DNA of 64,000 bases from contig CM040744.1 in NCBI GenBank assembly GCA_022829145.1, forward strand, positions 4,809,001 through 4,873,000, read 5' to 3'. This document shows positions 1-10,569 of the stretch, piece after piece. The stretch's first letter is position 1. The number at the start of each line of letters is the position of its first letter. Source of the stretch: Albula goreensis. Its lineage: Eukaryota > Chordata > Actinopteri > Albuliformes > Albulidae. A program made the position numbers and the translations under genes. The notes beneath the pieces are model-generated. The model was given only the letters and a program-made list of their open reading frames with translations, ran no database searches and was not told where the DNA came from.

Positions 1-355
1 GAGGATGAGGGGGTCGTGTGGGAGCCCTGTAGGGTCAGGGTCACTGAGTATGAGGGGGTCCTGTGTGGGCTCCTTGGGAGGCAGGGGCACTGAGTTCCAG
101 GGTGCCCTGTGGGGCCCTCTGGGGGCAGGGTAACTGAGTATGAGGGGTCCCTGTGGGGGCAGGGTCACTGAATATGAGGGGGTCCTGTAGGGGCCGGTGG
201 AGGCAGGGTCACTGAGTATGAGGGGGCCCTGTAGGGGCCCTGGGGGCAGTGTCACTGAGGATGAGGGGGTCCTGTGGGGTCCTGTGGGGTCCCTGTGGGG
301 CCAGGGGCACTGAGTATGAGGGGGTCCTGTGGGGGCCCTGTGGGGGCAGTATCAC
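1..355 (+). repeat. Module A, copy 1 (window edge)
   Basis: Module A is a fixed order of variant units: TCGTGTGGGAGCC with a GTAGGGTCAG linker, GGGCTCCTTGG, GAGTTTGAGGGTGCC, GGGTAACTGAG, CACTGAATATGAGG, a GGTGGAGGCAG linker, CAGTGTCAC, then GGGGCCAGGGGCAC. This copy begins at or before the first base, so its left end is cut by the window edge. The same order is found eleven more times in the window, counting one partial copy. Confidence 0.85.
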
Positions 356-554
356 TGATAAGGGGTCCTGTGGAGGCCATGTGGGGCAGTATCAATGAGT
401 ATGAGGGGGTCCTGTGTGGGGGCCCTGGGGGCAGTATCACTGAGTATGTGGGGTCCCTGTGGGAACCCTGTAGGTGTAGGGTCATTGAGTATGAGGGGGT
501 CCTGTGTGGGCTCTCTGGAGGCAGGGGCACTGAGTATGAGGGGGCCCTGTTGGG
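356..554 (+). repeat. Module B-like units before gap 1
   Basis: After module A come units with TATGTGGGGTCCCTG, GGGAACCCTG and TAGGTGTAGGG, then GGGCTCTCTGGAGGCAG. This succession is the usual neighbour of module A and recurs near 16230, 24715, 27392, 28866, 32150, 41260 and, decayed, 62685. The run is cut by the N gap at 555. Confidence 0.8.
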
Positions 555-1054
555 NNNNNNNNNNNNNNNNNNNNNNNNNNNNNNNNNNNNNNNNNNNNNN
601 NNNNNNNNNNNNNNNNNNNNNNNNNNNNNNNNNNNNNNNNNNNNNNNNNNNNNNNNNNNNNNNNNNNNNNNNNNNNNNNNNNNNNNNNNNNNNNNNNNNN
701 NNNNNNNNNNNNNNNNNNNNNNNNNNNNNNNNNNNNNNNNNNNNNNNNNNNNNNNNNNNNNNNNNNNNNNNNNNNNNNNNNNNNNNNNNNNNNNNNNNNN
801 NNNNNNNNNNNNNNNNNNNNNNNNNNNNNNNNNNNNNNNNNNNNNNNNNNNNNNNNNNNNNNNNNNNNNNNNNNNNNNNNNNNNNNNNNNNNNNNNNNNN
901 NNNNNNNNNNNNNNNNNNNNNNNNNNNNNNNNNNNNNNNNNNNNNNNNNNNNNNNNNNNNNNNNNNNNNNNNNNNNNNNNNNNNNNNNNNNNNNNNNNNN
1001 NNNNNNNNNNNNNNNNNNNNNNNNNNNNNNNNNNNNNNNNNNNNNNNNNNNNNN
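555..1054. other. Assembly gap of 500 N
   Basis: Exactly 500 undetermined bases lie here. The round number points to a placeholder rather than a measured gap. Repeat units sit on both sides, so the missing sequence is probably more of the same array, of unknown length. The right edge restarts irregularly with AAAGGTATCACTGAG instead of a normal linker. Confidence 0.98.
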
Positions 1055-1259
1055 AAAGGTATCACTGAGGATGAGGGGGTCCTGTGGGGGCCCTGTGAGG
1101 GCAGGGGGCAGAGAGTGAGGTGGCCTGTGGGGCCTTGTGGGGCAGGGGCACAGAGTATGAGGGGTCCAGTGTGGGTCTTTGGAGCAAGGGCATTGAGTAT
1201 GAGGGGGCCCTCTGTGGGGGCAGTATCAATGAGGATGAGGGGGTTCTGTGGGGCACCTG

Positions 1260-4200
1260 TGGGGACAGGGTCACTGAGTATGAGGGGTCCCAGTAGGAGC
1301 CCTGTAGGTGTAGGGTCACTGAGTATGAGGGGGCATGTGGGGGGCAGTATCACTGAGGATGAGGGGGTCCTGTGGGGCATCACTGGGGGGCCAGGGGGGG
1401 CAGGGTCATTCAGGATGAGGGGGTCCTGTGGGGCCCCTCTGGGGGCAGTATCACCGAGGATGAGGGGGTCCTGTGGGGGCCCTGTGGGGCAGGGGCACTG
1501 AGTATGAGGGGGTCCTGTGGGGGCCTTGTGGGGCAGTATCACTGAGGATGAGGGGGTCGTGTGGAGCCCTGTAGTGTCAGGGTCACTGAGGATGAGGGGG
1601 TCCTGTGTGGGCTCTTTGGAGGCAGGGGCACTGAGTTTGAGGGTGCCCTGTGAGTCCCTCTGGGGCAGGGTAACTGAGCATGAGGGGTGTCTGTGGGAGC
1701 CCTGTAGGGGCAGGGTCACTGATTATGAGGGGGTCCTGTGTGGGCTCTTTAGAGGCAGGGGCACTGAGGATGAGGGGGTCCTCTGTGGGCTTTTGGATAC
1801 AGGGGCACTGAGTATGAGGGGGCCCTGTGGGGCAGTATCACTGAGGATGAGGGGGGTCCTGTGGGGGCCCGGCACGCAGGGTCACTGAGTTTGAGGGTCC
1901 TGTGGGGCCCTGTGGGGCAGGGGCACTGAGCATGAGGGGGCTCCTGTGGAGCCCTGTGGGGCAGAGTAACTGAGTATGAGGGGTCCTGTGGGGGCCCGGT
2001 GGGGGCAGGGGCACTGAGTATGAGGGGGTCCTGTGGGGGTCTTGTGGGGCCAGTACCACTGAGGATGTGGTGGCCTGGGGTCTTGTAAGAGGCCACTGAG
2101 CATGAGGGGTTCGTGTGGGGCCCTGTGGGGGCAGTATCACAGAGGATGAGGGGGTCCTTTTAGGGGCCCTGTGGGGCAGGGTCACTGAGTATGAGGGGGC
2201 CCTTTGTGGGGCCCTGTGGGGCAGGGTCACTGAGCATGAGGGGGTCCTGTAGGGCCCTGTGGCAGTATCACTGAGGATGAGGGGGTCATGTGGGGAAGCT
2301 GTGGGGACTGGGGTCACTGAGTATGAGGGGGCCTGTGGGGGCAGCAGTATCAATGAGGATGAGGAGGTCCTCTGGGGATCTGTGAGGGCAGGGTCACTGA
2401 GTATGAGGGGTCCCTGTGGGAGCCCTGTGGAGGTGTAGGGTCACTGAGTATGAGGGGGGGTCCTGTGGGCTCCCCGGAGGCAGGGGCACTGAGTATGAGG
2501 GGGCCTGTGGGGGCAGTATCACTGAGGATGAGGTGGCCCTGTGGGGCCTGTGGGCAGGGGCACTGAGCATGAGTGGGTCCTGTGGGGCCTTTTGGGGCAG
2601 GGTCATCACTTGGATCAGGGGTCCTGTAGGGGCCATGTGAAAGGTATCACTGAGGAGGAGTGGTTCCTGTGGGGCCCTGTGGGGCAGGGTCACTGAGCAT
2701 GAGGGGGTCCTGTGGGGACCTGTGGGGCAGCATCATGAGGTTCAGGGCGTCATGTGGGGCCATGTGGAGGCAGCACACTGAGGATGAGGTGGCCTGTGGG
2801 GCCCTGTAAAGGCAGTGTTGCTGAGCATGAGAGGGGTCCTGTGGGCGCCTGTGGGTTCAGTATCACTGAGGATGAGGGGGTCCTTTAGGGGCCCTGTGGG
2901 GCAGGGGCACTGAGTATGAGGGGAACCCTGTGGGGACAGGGTCACTGAGCAGTAGGGGTCTTGTGGGGCCCTGTGGGGCAGGGTCACTGAGGATGAGGGG
3001 GTCCTGTGTGGGCTCTTTGGAGCAAGGGGCACTGAGTATGAGGGGGCCCTGAGGGGGCCCTGTGGGGACAGTATCACTGGAGGATGACTTGATCCTGTGG
3101 GGTCCCTGTGGGGGCAGGGTCACTGAGTATGAGGGGGTCCTGTAGGGTCATGTGGAGGCAGGGTCACTGAGGATGAGGGGTCCTGTTGGGGTCATGTGGG
3201 GGCAGGGTCACTGAGGATGAGGTGGCCCTGTGGGGGCCTTGTGGTGGCAGGGTTACTGAGTATGAGGGGCTCCTGTGGGGGCCCTGTGGGGGCAGTATCA
3301 CTGAGGATGAGGGGTCCATGTAGGAGCCCTGTAGGTGTAGGGTCACTGAGTATGACGGGGTCCTGTGTGGGTTCTTTGGAGGCAGGGGCACTGAGTGAGG
3401 GGGCCCTGTGGGAGGGCAGTACTGAAGATGAGGGGGTCCTGTGGGGGCCATGGGGGGCAGGGTCATTGAGGATGAGGGGGTCCTGTGGGGTCGCCTAAAG
3501 GGTGTATCACTGAGGATGAGGGGGTCCTGTGGGGGCCCTGTGGGGCAGGGGCACAAAGTATGAGGAGGTCCTGTGGGGCCCTTGTGGGAAGGCAGAGGAT
3601 GAGGGGGTCCTGTGGGGGCCTGGTGAGGCAGGGTCACCTGAGCCTGGGGGGTCCCTGGGGGCAGGCAGGGTCACTGAGGATGAGGGGGTCCTGTGGGGGC
3701 CAATCTGAGGGGGTCCTGTGGGGGCCTTGTGGGCAGGGCACTGAGTATGAGGGGTCCTGTGTGGCCTTGTGGGGGCAGTGTTACTGAGCTTTAGGGGGTC
3801 CTGTGGGGGCCCTCTTGGGGCAGTTCACTGAGTTTTAGGGGGTCCTGTGGGGCCCTGTGGGGCAGGGGCACTGAGTATGAGGGTGGCCCTGTGGGGCCTT
3901 TTGGGGCAGGGGTTACTGAGTAAGAGAGGGGTCCTGTGGGGCCCTGTGGGGGCAGTATCACTGAGGATGAGGGGGTCCTGTGTGGGCCTTGGAGCAAGGG
4001 GGGCACTGAGTTGAGGGGGCCCTGTGGGGGCCCTTAGGGGGCGCAGTATCACTGAGATGACGGGGTCCTTAGGGGTCATGTGGGGGCAGGGTCACTGAGT
4101 ATGAGGGGTCCCTGTGGGAGCCCTGTAGGGGCAGGGTCACTGAGTATGAGGGGGTCCTGTGTGGGCTCTTTGGAGGCAGGGCACTGAGTTTGAGGGGGGG

Positions 4201-4480
4201 TCCTGTGGGGCCCTGTTGGGGGCAGGGCAATGAGGATGAGGGGGTTCTGTGGGGCTGTGGGGGACAGGGTCACTGAGTATGAGGGTCCCTGGGGGAGCCC
4301 TGTAGGGGTAGGGTCACTGAGCATGAGGGGGTCCTCTGTGGGCTCTTTGGAGGCAGGGGCACTGAGTATGAGGGGGCCCTTTGGGGGGGCAGTATCACTG
4401 AGGATGAGGGGGTCCTGTGGAGGCCATGTGGGGCAGGGTCACTGAGGATGAGGGGGTCCTGTGGGAGCCCTCTGGGGCAA
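1260..4480 (+). repeat. Superblock S1, copy 1
   Basis: This is a long ordered run of variant units. Landmarks are CCAGTAGG (1289), TCATTCAGG (1406), TCGTGTGG (1557), GATTATGAGG (1721), GTACCACTGAGG (2053), TGGATCAGG (2611), TTCAGGGCGTC (2741), CTGTGGGTTCAG (about 2850), ACTTGATCC (3087), CACTGAAGATG (3419) and GACGGGGTCC (4059). From 1557 the same landmarks, in order and at nearly the same spacing, occur about 9,032-9,063 bp downstream as far as 3411; the offset is 9,110 at the GACGGGG landmark. This is a duplicated multi-kb block inside the array. Confidence 0.85.
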
Positions 4481-5479
4481 GGTATCACTGAGGATGAGGG
4501 GGTCCTGTGGGGCCCTGTGGGGGCAGGGGCACTGAGTATGAGGGGGTCCTGTGGGGGCCTTGTGGGGCAGTATCACTGGGATGAGGGGGCCCTGTGGGAG
4601 CCCTGTAGGGTCAGGGTCACTGAGTATGAGGGGGTCCTGTGGGGCTCCTGGGAGGCAGGGGCACTGAGTTTGAGGGTGCCCTGTGGGAGCCCTCTGGGGC
4701 AGGGTAACTGAGTATGAGGGGTCCCTGTGAGGTCCCTGTGGGGCAGGGTCAATGAATATGAGGGGGTCCTGTAGGGCCCGGTGGAGGCAGGGTCACTGAG
4801 GATGAGGGGGCCTGTAGGGGCCCTGTGGGGCAGTGTCACTGAGGATGAGGGGGTCCTGTGGGGTCCCTGTGGGGCCAGGGCACTGAGTATGAGGGGTCCT
4901 GTGGGAGCCCTGTGGGGGGGTCACTGAGGATGAGGGGGTCCTGTGGGGGCCCTGTCGGGTAGGGTCACTGAGGATGAGGGGGTCCTGTGTGGGCTCTGGG
5001 AGGCAGGGGCACTGAGTATGAGGGGGGCTGTGTGGGGGCAGGGTTACTGAGGATGAGGGGTCCTGTGGGGGCTTGTGGGGGGCAGGGTCACTGAGGATGA
5101 GGGGGTCCTGTGGGGCCCTGTGGGGCAGGGCACTGAGTATGAGGTCCAGTGGCCTTGTGGGGGCATTATCACTGAGGATGAGGTGGGGTCTGTGGGGCCC
5201 TGTGGGGGCAGTAGGGTCACTGAGTATGAGGGGGTCCTGTGGGGCTCTTGGAGGCAGGGGCACTGAGTATGAGGGGGTCCCCTGTGGGGGCAGTATCACT
5301 GAGGATGAGGGGCCCTGTGGGGGCCTGTGGGGCAGGGTCACTGAGGATGAGGGGGTCCTGTGGGGCCCTCTGGGGCAGGGTCACTGAGGATGAGGGGGTC
5401 CTGTGGGGGCCCTGTGGGGCAGGGTCACTGAGTATGAGGGGGTCCTGTGGGGGCCTCTTGGGGGCAGGGGGGCACTGGA
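4481..5479 (+). repeat. Repeat units with module A copy 2
   Basis: Module A recurs from about 4580 to 4900. Its first unit has GGGCCCTG in place of GTCGTG, and AATGAATATGAGG falls at about 4752. Units after 4900 are ordinary with many one-base G-run differences. No non-repeat sequence was seen. Confidence 0.75.
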
Positions 5480-5840
5480 GGATGAGGGGGTCCTGTGGGA
5501 GCCCTGTGGGGTCAGGGTCACTGAGTATGAGGGGGTCCTGTGTGGGCTCCCTGGAGGCAGGGGCACTGAGTTTGAGGGGTCCTGTGGGGTCTCCTGGGGG
5601 CAGGGTAACTGAGTATGAGGGGTCCTGTGGGGCCCTGTGGGGCAGGGTCACTGAATATGAGGGGGTCCTGTGGGGGCCCTTTGGAGGCAGGGTCACTGAG
5701 GATGAGGGGGCCCTGTAGGGGCCCTGTGGGGCAGTGTCACTGAGGATGAGGGGGTCCTGTGGGGCCTGTGGGGGCAGGGGCACTGAGTATGAGGGGGTCC
5801 TGTGGGGCCCTGTGGGGGCAGTATCACTGAGTATGTGGGG
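5480..5840 (+). repeat. Module A, copy 3
   Basis: The order GTGGGGTCAGGG, GGGCTCCCTGGAGG, GAGTTTGAGGGGTCC, GGGTAACTGAG, CACTGAATATGAGG (about 5650) and CAGTGTCAC (about 5725) matches module A. It begins only about 900 bp after copy 2. Confidence 0.75.
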
Positions 5841-8430
5841 TCCTGTGGGAGCCCTGGGTGTAGGGTCACTGAGGATGAGGGGGTCCTGTGTGGGCTCTCT
5901 GGAGGCAGGGGCACTGAGTATGAGGGGGCATTGTGGGGGCAGTATTACTGAGGATGAGGGGGTCCTGTGGGGGCCATGTGGGGCAGGGTCACTGAGGATG
6001 AGGGGGTCCTGTGGGGCCCTGTGGGGCAGGGGCACTGAGTATGAGGGGGTCCAGTGGGGCCTTGTGGGGCAGTATCACTGAGGATGAGGTGGCCCTGTGG
6101 GGCCCTTGTGGGGGCAGGTAACTGAGTATGAGGGGTCCTGTGGGGCCTCTGGGGACAGTATCACTGAGGATGAGGGGGTCCTGTGGGGCCCTGTGGGGGC
6201 AGGGGCACTGAGCATGAGGGGTCCTGTGGGGCCCTGGGGGCTCACTGAGGATGAGGTGGCCCTGTGGGGGCCTGAGGGTTACTGAGGGAGGGGGTCCTGT
6301 GGGGCCCGGTGGAGGCAGGGTCACTGAGTTTGAGGGGGTCCTGTGGGGCCCTGTAGGGGCAGGGTCACTGAGGATGAGGGGGTCCTGTGGGGGCCCTGTG
6401 GGGGCAGGGGAACTGAGCATGAGGGGTCCAGTGGGGCCTTGTGGGGGCAGTATCACTGAGGATGAGGTGGCCTGGTGGGGCCTTGTGGGGGCACGGGTCA
6501 CTGAGCATGAGGGGGTCCTGTGGGGGCCTCTGGGGACAGTATCACTGAGGATGAGGGGGTCCTGTGGGGCCCTGTGGGGCAGGGGCACAGAGTATGAGGG
6601 GGTCCTGTGGGGTCTGTGGGGCCAGGATGAGGTGGCACTGAGGATGAGGTGGCCCTGTGGGGCCTTGTGGGGCAGGGTTACTGAGTATGAGGAGGTCCTG
6701 TGGGGGCCCTCTGGGAGGCAGGGTCACTGAGTTTGAGGAAGTCCTGTGGGGGCCCTGTGGGGCAGGGTCACTGAGGATGAGGGGGTCCTGTCTGGCCTGT
6801 GGGGGCAGGGCACTGAGTATGAGGGGGTCCTGTGGGGGCCCTAGGGGCAGGGTCACTGAGAATGAGGTGGCCCTGTGGGGCCTTGTGGGGCAGGGTTACT
6901 GAGTATGAGGGGGTCCTGTGGGGCCCCTGGGGGCAGTATCACTTAGGATGAGGGGGTCCTGTGGGGGCCATGTGGGGCAGGGTCACTGAGTATGAGGGGT
7001 CCTGTGGGGCCCTGGGGGCAGTGTCACTGAGCATGGGGGTCCTGTGGGAAACCCCTGTGGGGTAGGGGTCACTGAGTATGAGGGGGTCCTGTGGGGCTCT
7101 CTGGAGGCAGGGGCACTGAGGTTGAGGGGGCATGTGGGGGGCCTCACTGAGGATGAGGGGCCCTGTGGGGGCCCTGTGGGGGGGGTCACTGAGGATGAGG
7201 GGTCCTGTGGGGCCCTGTGGGGCAGGGGCACTGAGTATGAGGGGGGTCCTGTGGGGGCCTTGGTGGGGGCAGTATCACTGAGGATGAGGGGCCTGTGGGG
7301 GCCTTGTGGGGCAGGGTCACTGAGTATGAGGGGGTCCTGTGGGGCCCTCTGGGGACAGTATCACTGAGGATGAGGGGTCCTGTGGGGCCCTGTGGGGCAG
7401 GGGCACAGAGCATGAGGGGGTCCTGTGGGGCCTCTGGGGGTATCACTGAGGATGAGGGGCCCTGTGGGGCCTTGTGGGGTCAGGGTTACTGAGTATGAGG
7501 GGGTCCTGTGGGGCCCTGTGGGAGGCAGGGTCACTGAGTTTGAGGGGGTCCTGTGGGGGCCCTGTAGGGCAGGGTCACTGAGGATGAGGGGTCCTGTGGG
7601 GGCCCAGTGGGGCAGGGCCACTGAGCATGAGGGGCCCTGTGGGGGGTCCTGTGGGGCAGGGTCACTGAGTATGAGGGTGTCCTGTGGGGGCCATGTGGGG
7701 GCAGGGTCACTGAGTATGATGTGGGGGCAGTATCCTGAGGATGAGGGGGTCCTGTGGGCCCTGTGGGGGGGCACTGGGTCCTGTACATGAGGGTCACTGA
7801 GGGTAGGTCCTGTGGGGGCCTTGTGGGGCAGGGTTACTGAGCATGAGGGGTCCCTGGGGGGCAGGGGCAGGGTCACTGAGGGTGAGGGGGTCCTGTGGGG
7901 GCCCTGTGGGGGCAGGGGCACAGAGTATGAGGGGTCCTGTGGGGGCCCTGTGGGGGTCAAGGGTCACTGAGTATGAGGGGGTCTTGTGGGGTCCTTGTGG
8001 GGCAGGGTCACTGAGGATGAGGGGCCCTGTGTGGGCTCTTGGAGGCAGGGGCACTGAGTATGAGGGGGCCCTGTGGGGCAGTATCTCTGAGGATGAGGGG
8101 TCCTGTGGGGCCCTGTGGAGGCAGGGTCACTGAGTTTGAGGGGTCCTGTGGGGGCCCTAGGGCAGGTCACTGAGGATGAGGGGGTCCTGTGGGAACCCTG
8201 TGGGGGCAGGGGCACTGAGTATGAGGGGGTCCTGTGGGGCCCTGTGGGGGCAGTATCACTGAGGATGAGGTGGCCCTGTGGGGCCTTTGGGGCAGGGTCA
8301 CTGAGCATGAGGGGTCCTGTGGGGCCCTGTAGTTGCAGGGTCACTGAGTATGAGGGGTCTTATGTGAGCCCTGGAGGCAGGGGCACTGAGTATGAGGGGG
8401 CCTGTGGGGGGCAGATTCACTGAGGATGAG
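5841..8430 (+). repeat. Module B copy followed by irregular units
   Basis: Module B is marked by GCATTGTGGGGGCAG (about 5930), GCCATGTGG, GTCCAGTGGGGCC (about 6050), GAGGTGGCC and CTCTGGGGACAG, in that order. Here it is followed by a run rich in G-run length changes. The stretch around 7620-7850 is the most irregular, with CAGTATCCTGAGG, GTCCTGTACATGAGGG and other broken units. All of it still reads as degraded 45-mers. Confidence 0.75.
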
Positions 8431-9600
8431 GGGGTCCTGTGGGGGCCATGTGGGGGGCAGGGTCACTGAGGATGAGGGGGTCCTGTCTTGGAGGCAGTAT
8501 CACTGAGGATGAGGGGGTCCTGTGGGGGCCCTGTGGGGGCAGGGCACAGCATGAGGGGGTCCTGTGGGGGCCTTGTGGGGGCATCACTGAGGATGAGGTG
8601 GCCCTGTGGGGGCCTGTGGGGGCAGGGTTTGAGTGAGGGGGACCTGTGGGGCCCTGTGGGGGCAGCATCACTGAAGATGAGGGGGTCCTGTGGGGCCCTG
8701 TGGGGCAGGGGCACAGAGTATGAGGGGGTCCTGTGGGGCTATTTGGAGGCATGGGCACTGAGGATGAGGGGTCCTGTGTGGGCTTTTTGGAGCAAGGGGC
8801 ATTGAGTATGAGGGTGGCCCTGTGGGGCCCTGTGGGGCAGCAGTAAATGAGGATGAGGAGGTCCTGGGGGCCCAGTGGGGCAGGGTCACTGAGTATGAGG
8901 GGTCCCTGTGGGAGCCCTGTAGGTGTAGGGTCACTGAGTATGAAGGGGTCCTGTGTGGGCCCTTGGAGGCAGGGGCACTGAGTATGAGGGGTCCTGTGGG
9001 GGGCAGTATCACCGAGGATGAGGGGGTCCTGTGGGGGCCCTGGGGCAGGGTCACTGAGGATGAGGGTGGCCCTGTGGGGCCCTCTGGGGCAGGGTTACTG
9101 AGTATGGGGGTCCTGTGGGGGCCCTGTGGGGCAGGGTCACTGAGGATGAGGGGGTCCTGTGGGGGCCATGTGGGGGCAGGGTCACTGAGTATGAGGGGGT
9201 CCTGTGGGGGCCCTGTGGGGCAGGGGAACAGAGTATGACGGGTCCTGTGGGGGCCTTGTGGGGCAGTAACACTGAGTTTGAGGGGGTCCTGTGGGGCCTT
9301 GTGGGGCAGGGTCACTGAGGATGAGGGGCCCTGTGGGGCCTTGGGGGCAGGGTCACTGAGCATGAGGGGTGTCCTGTGGGGTCCTGTGGGGGCAGTATCA
9401 CTGAGGGTGAGGGGGTCCTGGGGGCCCTGTGGGGGCAGGGGCACTGAGTATGAGGGGGTCCTGTGGGGCCTGTGGGGCAGGGTCACTGAGTATGAGGGGG
9501 TCCTGTGGGGCCTTGTGGGGGCAGGGTAACTGAGCATGAGGGGGTCCTGTGGGGGCCTGTGGGGGCAGTATCACTGAGGATGAGGGGGTCCTGTGGGGAG
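8431..9600 (+). repeat. Module E copy
   Basis: Module E is marked by GGCATGGGCACTGAGG, GGAGCAAGGGGCATTG and, further on, CAGGGGAACAGAG, which falls at 9221 here. The same order appears near 17,990-18,600, 19,690-20,450, 46,140-46,700 and 51,540-52,100. Confidence 0.75.
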
Positions 9601-10569
9601 CCCTGTGGGGACAGGGTCACTGAGTATGAGGGGTCCCTGTGGCCCTGGAGGCAGGGGCACTGAGTATGAGGGGGCCCTGTGGTGGCAGTGTCACTGAGGA
9701 TAAGAGGGGTCCTGTGGGGCCCTGTGGGGCAGGGTCACTGAACATGAGGGGTCCTGTGGGGCCCAGTGGGGCAGGGTCACTGAGTATGAGGGGGTCCTGT
9801 GGGGCCCTCTGGGGGGCAGTGGTCACTGAGGATGAGGGGGTCCTGTGGGGCCCTGTGGGGGCAGGGGCAATGAGTATGAGGGGGCCCTGTGGGGGCAGTG
9901 ACAGGGTCACTGAGTCTGAGGATGAGGGGGTCCTGTGGGGCTCGGTGGGAGGCAGGGTCACTGAGTTTGAGGGGGGGTCCTGTGGGGGCCATGGGGGCAG
10001 GGTCACTGAGGATGAGGGGTCCTGTGGGGCCCTGTGGGGCAGTATCACTGAGGATGAGGGGTCCTGTGGGGCCCTGTGGGGCAGGGGCACTGAGCATGAG
10101 GGGGATCCTGTGGGGCTGAGCATGAGGGGGTCCTGTGGGGGCAGTATCACTGAGTATGAGGGGCCCTGTGGGGCCCTGGGGGCAGGGGCACTGAGTATGA
10201 GGGGGTCCTGTGTGGGCTCTTTGGAGGCAGGGGGCACTGAGTATGAGGGGGCCTGTGGGGGCTGGGGGCAGGGTTACTGAGGATGAGGGGGTCCTGTGGG
10301 GCCCTGGGGGCAGGGTCACTGAGTATGAGGGGGTCCTGTGGGGCCTTGGGAAGGGTCACTGAGGATGGGGGGTCCTGTGGGGGCTCTTGTGGGGCAGGGG
10401 CACTGAGGATGAGGGGTCCTGTGGGGGCCATGGGGGCAGGGGCATCTGGGAGGATGAGGGGGTCTGTGGGGGCAGGGCAGTATCACTGAGGATGAGGGGT
10501 CCTGTGGGGCCCTGTGGGGGCAGGGGCACTGAGTATGAGGGGGTCCTGTGGGGGCCTTGTGGGGGCAGT
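9601..10569 (+). repeat. Ordinary repeat units
   Basis: These are tandem units with no strong diagnostic order. Small irregularities include a broken partial unit at about 10100-10140 (GGGGCTGAGCATGAGG) and GCATCTGGGAGGATGAGG at about 10442. No gene or unique sequence was seen. Confidence 0.8.

Noticed and set aside
3787-3850. Telomere-like TTTTAGGGGG in GAGTTTTAGGGGG units, also near 12,895, 39,057 and 52,603
   Set aside because: It is a single variant within the 45-mer, not tandem TTAGGG.
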